In this document: positions 34,478 to 35,733 of the stretch, in pieces
Numbering within the stretch: the first letter of the stretch is position 1
Layout of the letters: the number at the start of each line of letters is the position of its first letter
From: Candidatus Omnitrophota bacterium
GTDB lineage: Bacteria; Omnitrophota; Gorgyraeia; Gygaellales; Profunditerraquicolaceae
Assembly: GCA_023818655.1 (NCBI GenBank)
Contig: JAMWCI010000007.1
Location: forward strand, 1-35,733
Length of the DNA: 35,733 bases
Direction of reading: 5' to 3'
Notes under the pieces: model-generated
Databases searched by the model: none
Told to the model about the DNA's origin: nothing
What the model saw: only the letters and a program-made list of their open reading frames with translations
Translations under genes and position numbers: made by a program

Positions 34478-35322
34478 CCCACAAGCGCTCCCTGGGTAAC
34501 CCCCTTTACAATATATTTCTGCATCAAAAGGTAGACTATTATTATCGGCAAGGCCGTAATGGTAAGACCTGCCATTAAAAGCGGATAATTCGTGACAAAC
34601 TCTCCCTGAAAAGTCTGCAGAGCTACCTGCAGAGGCATAAACTTGCGTTCATCAAATATAATCAACGCAAGAATATATTCATTCCAAACATTGAGCGCAT
34701 TAAAAACCACCACCACTGCCAACACCGGTTTTGCCAATGGAAGAGCCACATGCCACCAGATACCCAGCTTGGAACATCCATCGATACGCGCGGCATCCTC
34801 AAGCTCTTTTGGCATCTTGTCAAAGAATGTCTTCAAAAGAAAGATGCTCGTGGATAATCCTACGTTTATCATACACAAAATATAACCTATGGGCGTATTC
34901 CTCAGGTGCAGCTTGTTTAAAAGAACATAGAGCGCCACAAAGCTTCCCGGGATAGGAATCATCATCGCCGCCATAAACATAATAAACATAATATTTCTTC
35001 CGGGAAATCTTAAGCGCGAGAAGGCATAGGCAGCAAGCGAAGAAATAACAATAATACCCAATACTACTGAAACGGTATAGATAATGCTGTTCAGAAAATT
35101 TCCGCCAAAGCCTCCCTCTTTCCAAGCCTGCACATAATTCTGCCAGTGGAATTTATCAGGCCAGAGGGATAAATCTTTAAATATGGTATCCTGGGTTTTC
35201 AGACTTGAAGAGACCATCCATAATAATGGAAAAAGACAAGTAGCGGCAATTGAAAGAAGCAAAAGATGTATCAACAGATTGATAGCGACACTTTTAGTTT
35301 TATAGTAGATGGGCGACCTCAT
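34474..35322 (-). CDS. Sugar ABC transporter permease, MalG type
   Basis: An inner-membrane subunit of a carbohydrate importer (CUT1 family), 282 aa, about six membrane helices. The ATPase-coupling EAA loop is ELEDAARIDGCSKLGIWWHVALPLAKP. The start at 35322 has AAAGAG upstream. It is 9 bases after the partner permease and overlaps the hydrolase by 4. The binding protein and ATPase are not in the window. Confidence 0.94.
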   Translation of the reverse strand: MRSPIYYKTKSVAINLLIHLLLLSIAATCLFPLLWMVSSSLKTQDTIFKDLSLWPDKFHWQNYVQAWKEGGFGGNFLNSIIYTVSVVLGIIVISSLAAYAFSRLRFPGRNIMFIMFMAAMMIPIPGSFVALYVLLNKLHLRNTPIGYILCMINVGLSTSIFLLKTFFDKMPKELEDAARIDGCSKLGIWWHVALPLAKPVLAVVVVFNALNVWNEYILALIIFDERKFMPLQVALQTFQGEFVTNYPLLMAGLTITALPIIIVYLLMQKYIVKGVTQGALVG

Positions 35323-35331
35323 ATCTCTTTA

Positions 35332-35733
35332 TCAGAACCTTGCCTTTTTGGAAAGTCGGTATTGCACAAAAGAAATCGCCATTAATATTGCTCCGAAATT
35401 AATCCCCAAGGCGCAGGCATACCCAAACCTGGAAGAACCGCGCATCTCTGCCAATATGCGCAATACGGGCATGGAAGTATGCCCGGCGAACTCTCCTCCA
35501 ACAAGCCCTATAATCAGGACAAATACCTGCATCGTTCCCAGAACTGTCAAGATAGCCACTAACACCATTACAGGTATCATTAGAGGCACGGTAATCTCTT
35601 TAAATTGCCGCCAGGCATTTGCGCCGTCTACCCTCGCCGCTTCATAAAGCTCCCGCGGTATAGTTTGCAATCCTGCCAGGAATATCAAAAAACCCCAGCC
35701 AAACCCCTTCCAGCAGTGCACAATAGCTACGGT
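35332..35733 (-). CDS. Sugar ABC transporter permease, MalF type, 5' end outside window
   Basis: The last 133 residues of the partner permease, open to the right edge. The coupling loop ELYEAARVDGANAWRQFKEITVPLMIP is typical of MalF-type CUT1 permeases and is followed by two or three membrane helices. It forms the channel with the MalG-type protein encoded 9 bases downstream. Confidence 0.92.
   Translation of the reverse strand, partial: TVAIVHCWKGFGWGFLIFLAGLQTIPRELYEAARVDGANAWRQFKEITVPLMIPVMVLVAILTVLGTMQVFVLIIGLVGGEFAGHTSMPVLRILAEMRGSSRFGYACALGINFGAILMAISFVQYRLSKKARF

Noticed and set aside
1-35733. CRISPR arrays, tRNA or rRNA genes, insertion sequences, phage attachment sites
   Set aside because: No regularly spaced repeats, cloverleaf-like sequence, transposase or integrase was seen on either strand.

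Overview
The window is one long leftward (minus-strand) gene run of about 25 genes with very small gaps and many 4-bp ATGA overlaps. Nothing on the plus strand looks real. The organism looks like an uncultivated, Gram-negative, probably anaerobic bacterium: there is an outer-membrane beta-barrel protein, a B12-dependent class II ribonucleotide reductase, an archaeal-type phosphoglycerate mutase, a GAF-ANTAR protein and secreted glycoside hydrolases. The overall style resembles Candidatus Omnitrophota, but that placement is inference; no rRNA or marker phylogeny is available here.

Layout in the order of transcription (right to left). (1) 35733-27950, sugar locus: two MalF/MalG-type permeases, a TPR + clan GH-A hydrolase with EF-hand-like loops, a secreted protein with two tandem carbohydrate-binding-like repeats, a second GH-A hydrolase, and a TPR protein with a C-terminal beta domain. 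(2) 27876-24409, behind its own promoter: a ROK-family regulator, a membrane-anchored coiled-coil protein and a LacI-family repressor. (3) 24399-20327: two NrdR-box-like operators and a promoter drive nrdJ, followed by apgM and a PilZ-domain protein. (4) 20169-14776: an A+T-rich accessory island that starts with a 13-bp perfect inverted repeat wrapped around a promoter, then a small DUF-like gene, a shortened nucleotidyltransferase-fold gene and a type III restriction-modification pair (mod, res). (5) 14709-12150: mnmG and a QueG-like double [4Fe-4S] protein. (6) 12036-6471: a beta-barrel gene followed by pstS, pstC, pstA, two different pstB genes and phoU. (7) 6457-1948: a strong promoter, a broken response-regulator receiver gene, an Lrp/AsnC regulator, an aminotransferase, a GAF-ANTAR protein and nadE. 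(8) 1595-1: an ABC exporter half-transporter that runs off the left edge.

The most interesting point is the phosphate importer. Its two ATPases carry complementary lesions: PstB1 keeps Walker A/B, Q-loop and H-loop but has LSLEQ in place of LSGGQ, while PstB2 keeps LSGGQ but has lost the Q-loop Gln and the H-loop His. This is the pattern of an asymmetric heterodimeric ABC ATPase with one canonical and one degenerate site, which I do not know of in PstB. Other leads are the palindromic operator of the island, the tandem NrdR boxes at 31-bp spacing, a terminator-like hairpin inside a signal-peptide coding region, and three places where a single-base shift would extend or join a gene.
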